The notes under the pieces are model-generated. The model was not told the origin of the DNA. It saw only the letters and a list, made by a program, of their open reading frames with translations, and did not search any database. From positions 11,894,847 to 11,958,846 of the forward strand of contig NC_049914.1 in the NCBI RefSeq assembly GCF_001411555.2: DNA of 64,000 nucleotides. Reading direction: 5' to 3'. Below are positions 44,300-56,071 of the stretch, in pieces (the stretch's first letter is position 1; every line of letters starts with the position of its first letter). A program made the position numbers and the translations under genes. This DNA is from Juglans regia. Taxonomy: Eukaryota; Streptophyta; Magnoliopsida; Fagales; Juglandaceae.

Positions 44300-45258
44300 T
44301 GAGAAGGAGAGAACGAGCGGGAGAAACTGAAAATATAAGCATATTTACGCTGCCCAGTTCAGTCATTATTGAGAAAAGCAGATTTTGCAGAGTAATGAGA
44401 AAATAGAAGCAGATTTATGCTGCCCAGTTGTTGCAACCGAACCTGGTAATAATCTTCCTTTCAATTTCAGACTCATTGCATTTTATTATAGTATTTTAGG
44501 CTTTTTATTTTGTTGCAATGGCAATTCCAGGTTTAGTTTGGATGATATATGAAAAAACAATTTTTAAAAAAAATAGTCTTGGAGGGAATTTACTGGTGAG
44601 AATCCCATCTCGTGTTTTTTTTTTCCAGTGGGAGAGCCTGTACAATCTAGAGCGTCGAGTGGGCATGGTTCAATCTTGGTGCTTAAGTTACTTTATGTTT
44701 GAAAAAAATGGAAAAAGGAAATTTCTTTTGTTTAGATCTTTCTGTTTTTTTAATTTATTTTTTCTTGTTGATAAGTTTTAATGACCAGGAAATGGTTGAC
44801 ATTGTCCTTAGCTGAAAGGGAGATTTTTTCCATGTAGAACATTTGCATTCAGTTTTAAAATGTGCCCAACTTGATTGTAATTTTTTTTCCTAAAAAAATG
44901 CTAAGTGAAAAAATGTTGAGTGCCCAACTTGATTGTGTATATATGTTGCTGCAGATTTGTATAAAGATTTATCGTAAAAAGTTGCATTCAGTGTTGCTGC
45001 AGTACTTACGTAAAAAGTATGACCCACTAGGTTTCATTGTTGAGGTAAATAGAGAAAGAGAAAGAGAAAGAAGATGCATCCCACATAATAGCTACTATCA
45101 CCAATCCATCAATCCAGGTATTGTAAACCTCTTTCAACAGTTGGCGTATGTTTATTTTATGTGTAGTCATTGTCCACTTGGGTTAATTAACATTATGTTG
45201 CTATATGTTAGGACATATCAAGACCATTGTATCCAAATTTTTTAAATTACATGCAAAG
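44300..45258 (+). other. Upstream part of the exon-repeat gene fragment, exons unclear
   Basis: Possible donor sites follow CCAACCTG-like and CCATCAATCCAG phrases (for example 45117/45118, CCAG|GTATTG). Short open stretches with no recognised domain lie between. I cannot define exons with confidence. Confidence 0.3.
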
Positions 45259-45831
45259 TTACTTTGGTCCAGTGCCTCATGCGTGGTTAACACCTTTTGT
45301 GCCTCCTCCAAGTGCCAATCCATATCTATTGAGCAACCAGGTGATCGTTGGATGGTAAAGTAGTTCATGTGCTTTATTTTATGAACTTGAATATTTGGTC
45401 TAATTATTTATTTTTAATTTTTTTTTGGAGAATTGCAGCAAGACCTATGGAGCTCTACTGCTGCTGCCACGTCAAGTTCCGCCATACCAATGATGAGACC
45501 TCTTCCAACTGCCTACCCATATCCATGGAGCAACCAGGTGATAATTTCTTGGAATATTTATTACAGTTAGTGTGCTTTAATTTTCTGAACTTAAATATTT
45601 CGTCTAATTATTTATGTTTAATTTTTTTATGGAAAACTGCAGCAACACCCATGGAGCACTACCTTCGCTGCCACGTCAAGTATTGCTGCCTTGTGTAGTT
45701 CCGCTGCCGCGTCAAGTACTGTTGCCTTGAGTAGTTCCGCTGCTGCGTCAAGTACTGTTGCCTTATATAGTTCCACTATACCAATGATGGGACCTCCTCC
45801 AACTGCCTACACATATCCATGGAGAAACCAA
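45259..45831 (+). pseudogene. Unidentified gene fragment with a triplicated exon-intron module
   Basis: Three similar exons are separated by similar introns: exon 1 at 45259-45340, exon 2 at 45439-45537 (99 bp) and exon 3 at 45643-45831 (189 bp). The introns are 45341-45438, 45538-45642 and 45832-45934; each starts GTGAT, is T-rich and ends in CAG. Exons 2 and 3 are multiples of three and open. Each exon ends with a related Pro/Tyr-rich block (NPYLLSNQ, AYPYPWSNQ, AYTYPWRNQ). Exon 3 is longer because an Ala/Ser/Thr-Val unit (SSAAASSTVAL) is repeated inside it. I do not recognise the protein. It may be a low-complexity region of a host gene or a captured fragment. Confidence 0.45.
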
Positions 45832-45934
45832 GTGATTATTTTTTAAAGTATTTATTGTAGTTAATGTAGTTAATGTTAGACTTGAATATTGGTTTAACTA
45901 TTTATGTTTACATTTTTTTTGGAAACTAATACAG

Positions 45935-47461
45935 AGTTGTGAGGCCTTTGGGCTTCTAAACAAACAATACACAGTTGTTAAGCATACCATGAAGGCACAA
46001 AAACAATACACAGTTGATCCCACACAAATATATTTACTCATTAAGCAGAATTGAATAGCATCAAAGACTTAATAATTATCTTCATTAGTTCATTGATCAT
46101 CGGCGTAGGTATTTTGCAAATAAAAGACTTTTTCTAAATGAAATTTTAGCTTTAGAAAAAGTGATTGGTATTTGATGTTGTCAAAGAGCAATAGTTATGG
46201 GTGTCTTTCAAATGAGAGTAGAGATGAAGACTAGGTAGGTTTCTATAGCAGTGAAGAAGAGCTCAAGGAGGAGGACAAGGACTGCCTCCTATTGTGACCT
46301 ACAGTTTAAGAACAAGAGAAAACTACAACATGTTGTGTAAACCCATAGAACCAATAATGAATCTTAAGCAGATTGAGAAAAACTAGGCAAAAAATATTGG
46401 AAGTGACTTTAAACCTCTGCATTTTTGCAACACTTAGACTGATTTAGCATTACCTAAACCCTCCCATGTTGATAATATGTATAATTTTGTAATTGAAAGT
46501 ACATGAAAAGTGATGAGATATTCAGTTAACTACCAACAAGTAAAAGCTAAAAAGACCAGTGGAAACAATACAGATTTGCAAAGACCGAAACATAGATATT
46601 GTGGATAAAAATACCAGCAATGAAATTTTCCAATTCCATCTAGCAACTTTTCAATCCAGCAACTTTCCAATTTCAAATAAAATGTATCATATTGATTTAA
46701 GATAAGATATTGGATATTCAAATGATAAAAAAAATATCTTCTATTTTACTCTAACAAACGAATAGCATGAAATTGAGAGATTCTTACAAATTAATACATG
46801 TATATTTGGTTATATACACGTATATAGGGTTGGGAAAGTTACCTAGGATGGAGCCGCTTGGTGGATAGCTGGACGGCGAATCTTCCTTGGCATCGCACAG
46901 CTGTGTTAGGGTTAGGTTTAAGTTTGTGAGAGAGATCGGGCAGGGGGGAGATTTCTGGAAGGAGAAACAAAGAAGAAGTAAGGTGAAGAAAGATTGAGAA
47001 AGAAACGAAGAGAAACGATGAAGAAGATCGAAGAGACCGAGGAGAAACGAAGAAGAATGTGAAATCGCAGGGGCAAAGAGAGCAGAGAGTTCTTAGGAGG
47101 GAGACGGATCGAAGGAAGTAACAATGCAAAACGGTGTGTTTTGTTTCCAGAAGGCAGTCATATCAGTGGACTCAAAACGCACCATTTTATTTACTCCAAA
47201 ACAGTGCATTTTGTTTCCACGTAGGAAGTCGTCCGCTAGGAGGCCAGAATTATGCATGCATTTAGACTTTTCGAATACACTATATATATTAATTAGTAAT
47301 TCACTTTTTACATAAAATTATTGTTTCCCAGCTATTTTTTTCCCAACCTAATTATCCAATATATATAAGTAGTCATTGAGAATATTTTTAGAGTAAAATA
47401 TTATTTTAGAGATGAATAGTAGTTGCCCAAATTTGGAGATCTAGAGAGGGTTGGATTTATT
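45935..47461. other. Intergenic, no confident gene
   Basis: On the minus strand 46839-47129 is open for 96 codons. A purine-rich plus strand (46930-47110) explains the Ser/Phe/Leu-rich translation. A splice-donor-like CCTAG|GTAAC lies at its inner end, so it could be a leader exon of a minus-strand transcript. I would not call a protein gene. Confidence 0.35.
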
Positions 47462-47522
47462 ATAGCTCAAAAGTGGAGCATTGAAGTTTTGACTACTCCA
47501 ATGCAAACCACTTTTGAGCTAT
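47462..47522. repeat. 15-bp inverted repeat (foldback hairpin)
   Basis: ATAGCTCAAAAGTGG at 47462-47476 is exactly inverted at 47508-47522, with 31 bp between; the loop itself has CATTG and CAATG as an inner pair. It could be the core of a small foldback MITE or a hairpin transcript. Confidence 0.7.
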
Positions 47523-47974
47523 GTTGCCAAAATTTGGTTAGGCACTAACATTTGGATAGACCAATACCAGTACTACTCTAAGTGCCTGCCTTAGGCCCCC
47601 AAAATGCAAAGGTCTCCTTTTCTGCATTTGAACAAAGTCCACATAAATTTATTATACATTCTTTTAGAAAAAAATGTATGAAGTGCCCTTTTATTTTATA
47701 CTTTGATATAAAAAATAAGGCCCTGGCAACTTAAAAATTTAAAAAGCCATGGGTTGTATTAAATACGTTCATTCTTCTCTGTATTCAATCCATATCGCTT
47801 AAGAGTATAGTTAATGCTTGAGAGTATAGTTATGTGTATATTTACCAAATGCATAAATTTATTGTAAAATTTTATTGAAATTTCTCATAGCAGTTGGAAT
47901 GTTATTAAAAATTCTGGTAACAGTTTCTTAATTCAATGCCTAATCTAATAAATTTTGTTTTGATCAACTAAACA
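47523..47974. other. Intergenic, no gene recognised
   Basis: AT-rich host or old repeat DNA up to the TGTCA duplication (47975-47979) of the next LTR element. Confidence 0.4.
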
Positions 47975-47979
47975 TGTCA

Positions 47980-50785
47980 TATAACATCCCGTCCCTGAGA
48001 GTTCGGGGAGTTAACTCATGTTACCTAATAATCAACTCAACCACTGCTAATATACCTCCAAAAAGCTCTAAATCAAACGTAAACACTTCAAATTTAAATA
48101 ATCACACAAACTCATTTTTCAAATCCTCGATATACTCAATTCTTCAAAAATGCCACGTCAACAGAACAAAATGAAATTTCTTAACAAAAAATCTTCGATA
48201 CTTATCGAAACTTTCTATTCTTAATCCACCATTCTTAAGACATCTCACCCAATACTTCATAGTATTGGTCCCGAGCTGAAATATTCAAAATCATCTGAAA
48301 ATATTAGAGATAAAAGGGTGAGTTACCAATAACTCAGTAAGTAGATAACATAAACTAGTATGTAAATATGAGCATTTATGAATCTTTGAAATGCTGAACA
48401 AAATATTTTCTCTCAGAATGCAGAATAAAAAAACTTGTTTTCAGAATGCAAAATCGAAACATATTACCAAAAAAATATGAGCGAAAATTTCAGAAAACAT
48501 TCTTATTCAAAATTTTCTTGGCATAGCATAACTGAAACATCTATCAGAACAAAATTTCATGTTTAACCCCCGTGGTAGGGCTTTGCATTATGCGGAAAGC
48601 CAAACAGAACATAAATCACCATGAATATCAAGAAGATTGCTCTCAGAACAGAAAACCACTATTATATCCCGTAGTGGACCAGAGATCAGTATTGTATCCC
48701 ATGACAGGGCCAAAGGTCACTATTGTATCCAGCGATAGGGCCAGAGGTCACAATTATATCTCATGATAGGGCCAAAAGTCATTACTGCATCCCGTGACAA
48801 GGCCAGAGGTCTCTATTATATCTCGTGACAAGGCCAAAGGTCACTATTGTATCCCATGACAGAATCAGAACCAGAGTCAGAACACAATCAGAATCAAAGT
48901 CAGAACAGAATTATAACGTTATGCCAAAGGTTTTTCAGATGCCAAATCATTCCAAAACAGAGTACTGAACAAAATCAGATCATTTCACATTATCTAAAAC
49001 AGATTCAGAATATCTTCATGTCACATGCAAAAATTATCAGTTTTCATATTCACTCATATTTTTCTAAGTTCAATAACAGAATGCCAAAAATAAGCTCATG
49101 TCTACACCAGTCATGCCAGAAAATTTTTTATTTTTACACAAAATCTCATGAGTAATGCAGAACAAATAACTCAGATCGTTTAACATTTCTTTTCATAGCA
49201 CAACATGCATATTTTCAAAATTGACCTCAATCCATTTTATTTTTATGCAAAGTCTAGTATAGAAACCCCGCTTACTTGAACTTCTTAGCTTTTCATAAAT
49301 TTTCCTCAAAATTGCCGAACAACTATAAATCATCATCTATAAAATAATTATGAAATTTTCATAAATTTCCAATCAAACACGTATCTCAATATTCAAACCT
49401 GAAATGCTAAAAGAACATATTTTCTTAAAATTCTAAAATTACCATAACCCTAAAATATCGTCACTTTCCAAATTCATTGGTATCCACTTAAATGAATCTG
49501 TACCGAAGAAAATAATCGAATAAATATTATGATAAATACGGTACTCAAAGAATGCTAGTGTTTTAAAATACTAAAGTACCCACAACGTATTATAGATTAA
49601 TGGAATACTATGGCTACTTAAAATCCCATAAAATATGGCCAACTTAAAAACGAATTCAATTAAAAACTAAATAGTTAAAATTAACAATATAATCATTTTT
49701 TATGTATAATAAAAACCAAGCCCATTAATTAAACATAACCAATTAAACCAAGCCCATTGAAACAAAAACCCATTAAACTAAATCCAGGTAACAATATATC
49801 TGAAAACATCATACTAAGGGGCAACATGTAAAAACACTTAAAAACAAGTTTGAGGTGTTCTACGGAAAAATCAAAGACCAAAGGCCTGATGGCATTCGTT
49901 AATATTTTCAAAGAGTGCAAAGTTTCTACTTGTTTCTAGGAAGACATAAAACACAACAAAAAGGAAATGGAAACCAAAAGAGAAGGAGGTGCAACAGAGG
50001 CTCACCGTGAGGGAAATAGGTGGCGGCAGAGCTGGCAAGGCAGGGGGGATCGTTGTTCTGAAAATGGCGCACTAAGAGAGAGAAATAGATGAGAGAGAGA
50101 GAATGGAGAGAAGGAAAGAGAGCACAAATCAGAGAGGAAGAGAGAGAGAGAGAGAGAGAGAACGTGATCTAACGAAGAGAGCCTGGGAAGTGCGAGGCTG
50201 GAAGAAGAAAGAGGAGGGAAAGAAGGAAGAACAAAAAGATAGAAAGAGAAGGAAAGGGAAAGGGGGTGAAAAGTGAAACAAAAAGGAAATGGAGAAGCAA
50301 TGACGCACAGGAGAAAGAAGGAGAAGAAAAGAAGAGATGAAGAAGCCCTAAGGGCTGGACCAAATGATGCCGTTTGGGGGATTTAGTGGGTTGGGTTGAA
50401 GGTTCATGGGTTGGGCTGGGGTCCGAAGGGGCTGTGCCTAAAGTAAATTAAAACACACTCAAACAAGTCCAGTCCGAAAATAGAAGAGTCCAACAAAAGA
50501 AAAGGGCACAATAAAATAAAAAAGAGTCAAATAAAAACACTACAACTCAATATTAATAAAATACAATAATTAAAGTCCAAGAATAAAATTATTCATTAAA
50601 GAAAAGAGCAATTTAAATGCAAACAATAATTAATATCAAGAAACACATCAAAATAAATTTTGCAACTTAAAATTTATAAAATAAATCCAACGAGAAATCT
50701 GATAAATTTAAAACAAGAGAACCAATATTTAAATTAATTAAAATAATCATTCAATTAAAAATACACTAAAATACAGGATATCACA
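47980..50785 (-). repeat. 3' LTR of the gag-only element
   Basis: On the minus strand it starts TGTGATATCCTG and ends GGGACGGGATGTTATA. It carries a six-copy ~32-bp minisatellite (about 48650-48860) and, on the minus strand, the splice-like donor AAGTAAGCGGGG (about 49265-49277) and acceptor TTTTCAGATGATTTTGA (about 48285-48302). Confidence 0.9.
48650..48862. repeat. ~32-bp minisatellite in the LTR
   Basis: About six imperfect copies of a unit with TATCCCGTGACAGGGCCAGA and GGTCACTATTG. The partner LTR has only about three to four copies (53625-53735), so copy number changed after insertion or during replication. Confidence 0.85.
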
Positions 50786-50800
50786 TCCTCCCCCTTTAAA
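50786..50800 (-). promoter_or_regulatory. Polypurine tract of the gag-only element
   Basis: The plus strand reads TCCTCCCCCTTTAAA, i.e. TTTAAAGGGGGAGGA on the minus strand, directly before the 3' LTR. Confidence 0.8.
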
Positions 50801-50882
50801 AAAAATTTCATCATCGAAATTTGCTTAGCTAGCTGCTGCTACTTCCAATGGGCTCCGCTGCTCACTCTGTATTGAGTTGAAT

Positions 50883-51800
50883 TTAGGTGTACACTGCGTT
50901 GTGTTGGTTCTTGCCTCGTGCCGCCAAATCATTCCTTTGAGGCGGGTTGGAGTTCATGCTCTCATCTAGTTGCCTTGGACAATCTCTGACTAGGTGGTTA
51001 TGCTTCCCACATCGAAAACACCGTCCAGTTCTCCTTCTGCAATCCCCAAAGTGTACTACGCAGCATAACTTGTAGGAGTTATTCTGTTGATTGTCTTGCA
51101 CCTGTCTCTGGCCTGAGTTGCTACCTTTATTTCTCTTCTTCCAAGGCCCTCGACCCATACTAGAGGATCCATGAGGAGTAGCTCTCCTTCTCTATTCCTG
51201 CAACTCGGCGCTTCTCTTAAGATTCTGCTCCACTAGCATCGCTTTATGTACCAAGTCTGAAAAGTTTTGAATTTGTAGAACCATAACCTGTTTGTAGATT
51301 CTGTGATTTAAACCTTCTTCAAACCTCCGAGTTTTCTTCTCCTCATCGGGAATCAAATATGGGACGAAGTGCGATAACTCTGCAAATTTTGCAGCATACT
51401 AGCATACCGTCTTGGTCCCTTGCACCAAGCTAGTAAACTCTCAGGCTCTAGCTTCCCGGTCTACTTTCGGAAAGAAGTGATCGAAGAAGTTTTGCTTAAA
51501 GTAAGGCCAGCTCACTACTCCAGTTCTATCAGCTTCTCTTATGGCTTTCTCAGAGTTCCACCATCTTTTCGCTTCTCCGATCAATTTAAAAGCTGCAAGT
51601 CAAACTTTCTGTTGATCGATGCACTCCAAAACACAGAATATCTCTTCGATGTCTTGAATCCAATCCTCAGCTGCATTGGAATCGCCTCTTCCATCAAAGG
51701 TGGGTGGATGAGTGCGATTAAATTGCTCGAACGTGCAACTCCCCTCATTGTTGTTTTCGTTCAAATCTTCCAGATTTCGTACTCAACGACGAGCAACCAT
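50883..51800 (-). pseudogene. gag: Broken gag gene of the gag-only element
   Basis: On the minus strand an ATG at 51800 opens MVARR and is followed at once by a TGA. The region then follows the gag of the gypsy element at 15009 in order: a CTFEQFNRTHPP-like start (about 51740), the Gag domain, and LVEQNLKRSAELQE-like sequence (about 51200). Its last block (51158-50883) is open and carries the CCHC zinc knuckle CFRCGKHNHLVRDC. Further in-frame stops replace Gln codons, for example TAG near 51400 and near 51195. Nothing of protease, RT or integrase follows before the polypurine tract. It is clearly related to, but diverged from, the gag at 15009. Confidence 0.8.
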
Positions 51801-52280
51801 CTTGAGTTCTTAAACTCGGTTAAACATTCTAAGGTAAGAAAATAAAATATGTATAAACAAAATATAAATACTAGTTAAAATATTTAAAACAAGTTAAAGA
51901 TAAATAAATGAATCAATAAAATCTTGAACTTGTTTTATCCTTTCTTAGCCATATCTTTAACCAAGTCATATAGTCTTTCCTACCATCTATAATTGTTAAC
52001 CCGAGATGGCTTTAAACTCCTGTACATCTTTAGAATCTAAACTACAAAGATCTAAACCTTAAATCTTATAAAGATTATCTCTTATAATCCACAAAGTAAG
52101 CTTGTCGGATCTAAAATCCCTAAATCTCAAAACTCAATCATAAAGTTTGCAAAATCAAAAATCTTACATATCCACATAATCATCTCTTATTCTATACAAA
52201 TCTACACCTCAAATCTGAAGTTTCTTCCTAAACCCACGGATATCCAAAACTCAAATGTTTATAATTTGCAGAACCTCAAA

Positions 52281-52297
52281 CCTTAGCTCTGATACCA
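52281..52297 (-). promoter_or_regulatory. Primer-binding site of the gag-only element
   Basis: On the minus strand TGGTATCAGAGCTAAGG follows the 5' LTR after 2 bp, matching initiator Met tRNA over 12 bases. Confidence 0.85.
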
Positions 52298-52299
52298 AC

Positions 52300-55200
52300 T
52301 ATAATGTCTCGTCCCCGAGGGGCCGGAGAGTTAACTCGTGTTACCTGATAATCAACTCCAACACTGCTAATATACTTCCAAAAGCTCCAAATCAAATGTA
52401 AACACTTCCAATTTAAATAATCACAGAAACTCATTTATCAAATCCTCGATATACTCAATTCTTCAAAAATGTCACATCATCAGAACACAATGAAATTTCT
52501 TAACAAAAAATCGTCGATACTTATTGAAACTTTCTATTCTTAATCCACCAATCTTAAGACATCTAACCTAATGCTTCACAGTCTTGATTAGGGCTGGGCT
52601 CCGACTCCGACGGAGTCGGAGTGCTCGTTTCCGACCTTCGACTCCGACAAGAGTCGGAGCCAAATTGGAGCTCCGACTTCGACTCCGAACTGGAGTCGGA
52701 GTCCGACTCCGATCGGAGGTCGGAGCTCCGACCTCCTATCGGAGCTCCGACCTCCTATAGGAGCTCCGACATAAGATCGGAGCTCGACGTGCGCTCGACG
52801 TAGCGCTCGAGCGAAACTCTTTCAGAGAGGTTCACTCGACTTCCGCTCGACTTTCGCTCGAGCGAACCTCTCTGGAAGAGGTTCGCTCGACTTCCGTTGG
52901 ACCTGTCGCTCGAGCAGAAATCTTCCAGAGAGGTTCGCTTGACTTGCGCTCGACATGTCGCTCGAGCCAATGTTCAATACAACGTGTGCTCGACTTGCGC
53001 TCGACACCTCGCTCGAGCGCAAGTGTTCAGTAAAAAAAATTTCGGAGTCAGAATCGGAGCTTCTTGGAGCTTCGACTCCGACTCCGACTCCGACTCCGAA
53101 TAGATATTCGGAGCTACTCCAAATTCCGACTCCGAATTCCGATGACTCCGACGAAGTCGGAGTCGGAGTCGGAGCGGAAGTCGGACGGAGTCAGAATTTT
53201 CGGAATTTTGCACACCCCTAGTCTTGATTCCCAGCTAAAATATCTAAAATCATCTGAAAATATTGGAGATAAGGGGGTGTGTTTTCTACAACTTAGTAAG
53301 CAGAGAACATATACTAGTATGTAAACATGAGAATTTATCAGACTTTGAAATGCTGAACAAAATATTTTCTCTCAGAATGCAGAATTAGAAAACTTGTTTT
53401 CAGAATGCAAAATTATAACATATTACCAAAAATATATGAGCTAAACTTTAAGAAAACATTCTTATTCAAAATTTCTTTGGCATAGCATAACTGAAACATC
53501 ATATCAGAACAGAATTCCATATTTAATCCCTGTGGTAGGGTTGTGCATTTTGTGGAAAGCCAAGCAGAACATAAATCACCATGAATATCAAGGCGATTGC
53601 ACTCAGAACAGAAAACCACTATTATATCCCGTGGTGGGCCAGAGTTCACTATTGTATCCCGTGACAAGACCAGAGGTCACTAGCGTATCCCATGATAGGG
53701 CTAGAGGTCACTATTATATCCCGTGACAGGGCAACATCTCGGAGTAAAACAGAATCGAAATCAGAGTCAGAACAAAATCAGAAATTTGAGTTAGAACAGA
53801 ATCTTAACCAGCGTCAGAACAAAGTCAAAATCAGAATCAGAACAAAATCAGAACATTATGCCAAAGGTTTTTCAGATGCCGAATCATTCCAAAACAGAGT
53901 CCTGAACAAAATCAGATTATTTCACATTATCCAAAAAGATTCAAAATATCTTCATGTCACATGCAAAAATTATCAATTTTCATATACGCTCATATTTTTT
54001 TGAGTTCAAAAATAGAATACAAAAAATAAGCTCATGTCTACACCAGTCATGCCAGAAAATCTTTTATTCTTATACAGAATCTCATGAGTAATGCTGAACA
54101 AATAACTGAGATCGTTTAACATTTATTTTCATAGCACAACATGCACATTTTCAAAATTGACCTCAGTCCATTTTATTTTTATGCAAAATCTAGTAAATGA
54201 ACCCCGCTTACCTAGACTTTTTAGCTTTTCATAAATTTTCCTCAAAATTGCTGAACGACTAAAAATAGTCACCTATAAAATAATCACGAAATTTTCATAA
54301 ATTTCCGACCAAACACGTATTTCAATATTCAAACTTGAAATGCTAAAATAACCTATTTTCTTAAAATTCTAAAATTATCATAACCCTAAAATATCGTCAC
54401 TTTCCAAATTCATTGGTATCCACGTAAACGAATCTCTACCGAAGAAAATAATCGAATAAATATTATGATAAATACGGTACTCAAAGAATGATGGTGTTGT
54501 AAAATACAAAAGTACCCACAACGTATTATAGATTAATGGAATATTATGGCTACTTAAAAATCCCATAAAATAAGGCCAACTTAAAAACGAGCTCAATTAA
54601 AAAATAAATAGTTCAAATTATCATTATAATCATTTTTTATGTATAATAAAAACCAAGTCCATTCATTAAACATAACCAATTAAACCAAGCCCATTAAAAC
54701 ATAAACCCACTAAACCATATCCACGTAACAGTATATATGAAAACATCATACAACAAAATGTGAAAACACTTAAAAACAAGTTTGAGGTGTTTTACGGAAA
54801 AATCAGAGACCAAAGGCATGATGGCATTTTCATAATTACTAGGAATATCATGAACATAAAGTTTAAAACTATATGTTAATATTTTCAAAGAGTGCAAAGT
54901 TTCTAGGAAGACATAAAACACAACAAAAAGGAAATGGAACCAAAAGAGAAGGAGATGCGATGGAGGCTCACCATGAGGGAAAGTGGTGGTGGCAGAGCTG
55001 GGCGAGAGATGGGGGATCGTTGTCCTGACAATGGCACACTGAGAGAGAGAAATAGATGAGAGAGAGAGAGAACGAAGAGAAGGAAAGAGAGAGAGAGAGA
55101 GAGAGAACGTGATCTGAGCGAGAGAGCCTGAGAGGTGTGGGGCTGGAAGAAGAAAGATGAGGGAAAGAAGGAAGAACGAAAAGAAAGAAAGAGAAGGAAA

Positions 55201-55730
55201 GGAAAAGGGGGTGAAAAGTGAAACTGAAAAGAAATGGAGAAGCAACGACATGCAAGAGAAAGAAGGAGAAGAAAAGAAGAGATGGAGAAGCCCTAATTGA
55301 GGGACCAAACGGTGCCGTTTGGGGGATTTAGTGGGTTGGGTTGAAGGCTCATGGGTTGGGCTGGAGACCTATTGGGTTGGGCCCAAACAAAATTAAAACA
55401 CACTCAAACAAGCCCACTCCGAAAATAGAAGAGTCCAACAAAAGAAAAGGGCACAACAAAAAAAAAAAAAAAGCCAAATAAAAACACTACAACTCAATAT
55501 TAATAAAATACAATAATTAAAGTCCAACAATAAAATTATTCATTAAAGCAAAGAGCAATTTAAATGCAAACAATAATTAATATTAAGAAGCACATCAAAA
55601 TAAATTTCAACTTAAAATTTAGAAAATAAATCCAACTAGAAATCAGATAAATTTAAAACAAGAGAACCAATATTTAAATTAATTAAAATAATCATTCAAT
55701 TAAAAATATACTAAAATACGGGATATTACA
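52300..55730 (-). repeat. 5' LTR of the gag-only element, with nested MITE
   Basis: It matches 47980-50785, on the minus strand starting TGTAATATCCCG at 55730, and is interrupted by the hAT-type MITE at 52589-53220. It holds (GA)n tracts near 55030-55110 and a short version of the 32-bp minisatellite (53625-53735). Confidence 0.9.
52581..53228. mobile_element. hAT-type MITE, 632 bp, CpG-rich internal repeats
   Basis: 52589-53220 starts TAGGGCTGGGC and ends GCACACCCCTA, which are imperfect inverted termini. The 8-bp duplication GTCTTGAT at 52581-52588 and 53221-53228 fits the hAT superfamily. The partner LTR lacks the insert. Inside are dense GGAGTCGGAGTC/GACTCCGACTCC repeats near both ends and a centre of repeated GCTCGAGCGA and TTCGCTCGACTTGCGCTCGA phrases. 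There is no transposase. Confidence 0.88.
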
Positions 55731-55735
55731 TGTCA

Positions 55736-56071
55736 CCAGATTTTTATATGAATTAATCATACTATCGATTAAAAATAATATCTTAGTGAATCTTGAATAG
55801 AATATTTGATTATAATTTTGCATCCTATAAAGTCGCAAATGTTGATTTTAAATAATTTATAAATATTTACTTGATGTGATGTATATCATTATAATATAAC
55901 TATAGAAAGGTCTCACTTTAGACTTTTGCCTTAGGCCTCAATTTGTATTGAGTCACTTTTGGACTCTCGTTATGCAGAACAATCAAATTTAGTTGATAGC
56001 TGTTGGTGAAAAGGGGTCGCAAAACAATAAAGTAGTGAGAGAAAACAATTTACTTCATGGCACGTTACAAC
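55736..56071. other. Intergenic, no gene recognised
   Basis: AT-rich DNA between the LTR element and the next retroposon, with nothing coding seen. Confidence 0.45.

Larger units (their letters stand above)
47980..55730 (-). mobile_element. Gag-only LTR retrotransposon, minus strand, 7.8 kb
   Basis: Two long LTRs (47980-50785 and 52300-55730) bracket a 1.5-kb interior. The 5-bp TGTCA duplication lies at 47975-47979 and 55731-55735. On the minus strand the order is LTR, initiator-Met primer site, broken gag, polypurine tract, LTR; no pol is present. The downstream half of the LTR shares phrases with the LTRs at 12347 and 31353. The right-hand (5') LTR is longer mainly because of a 632-bp MITE (52589-53220). 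Confidence 0.9.

Noticed and set aside
48650..48862. Regular 32-bp repeats resembling a CRISPR array
   Set aside because: The unit is repeated head to tail with no unique spacers, lies inside an LTR and is repeated in its partner; this is plant DNA.
52621..53324. Several overlapping Ser/Arg/Glu-rich frames in the MITE
   Set aside because: They are translations of the GACTCC/GGAGTC repeats in several frames and both strands; they carry no gene.
54694..55308. 204-codon minus-strand frame in the gag-only element's LTR
   Set aside because: Ser/Phe/Leu-rich translation of a purine-rich tract with (GA)n runs. The matching part of the partner LTR (49729-50363) is broken, and it lies wholly in an LTR.
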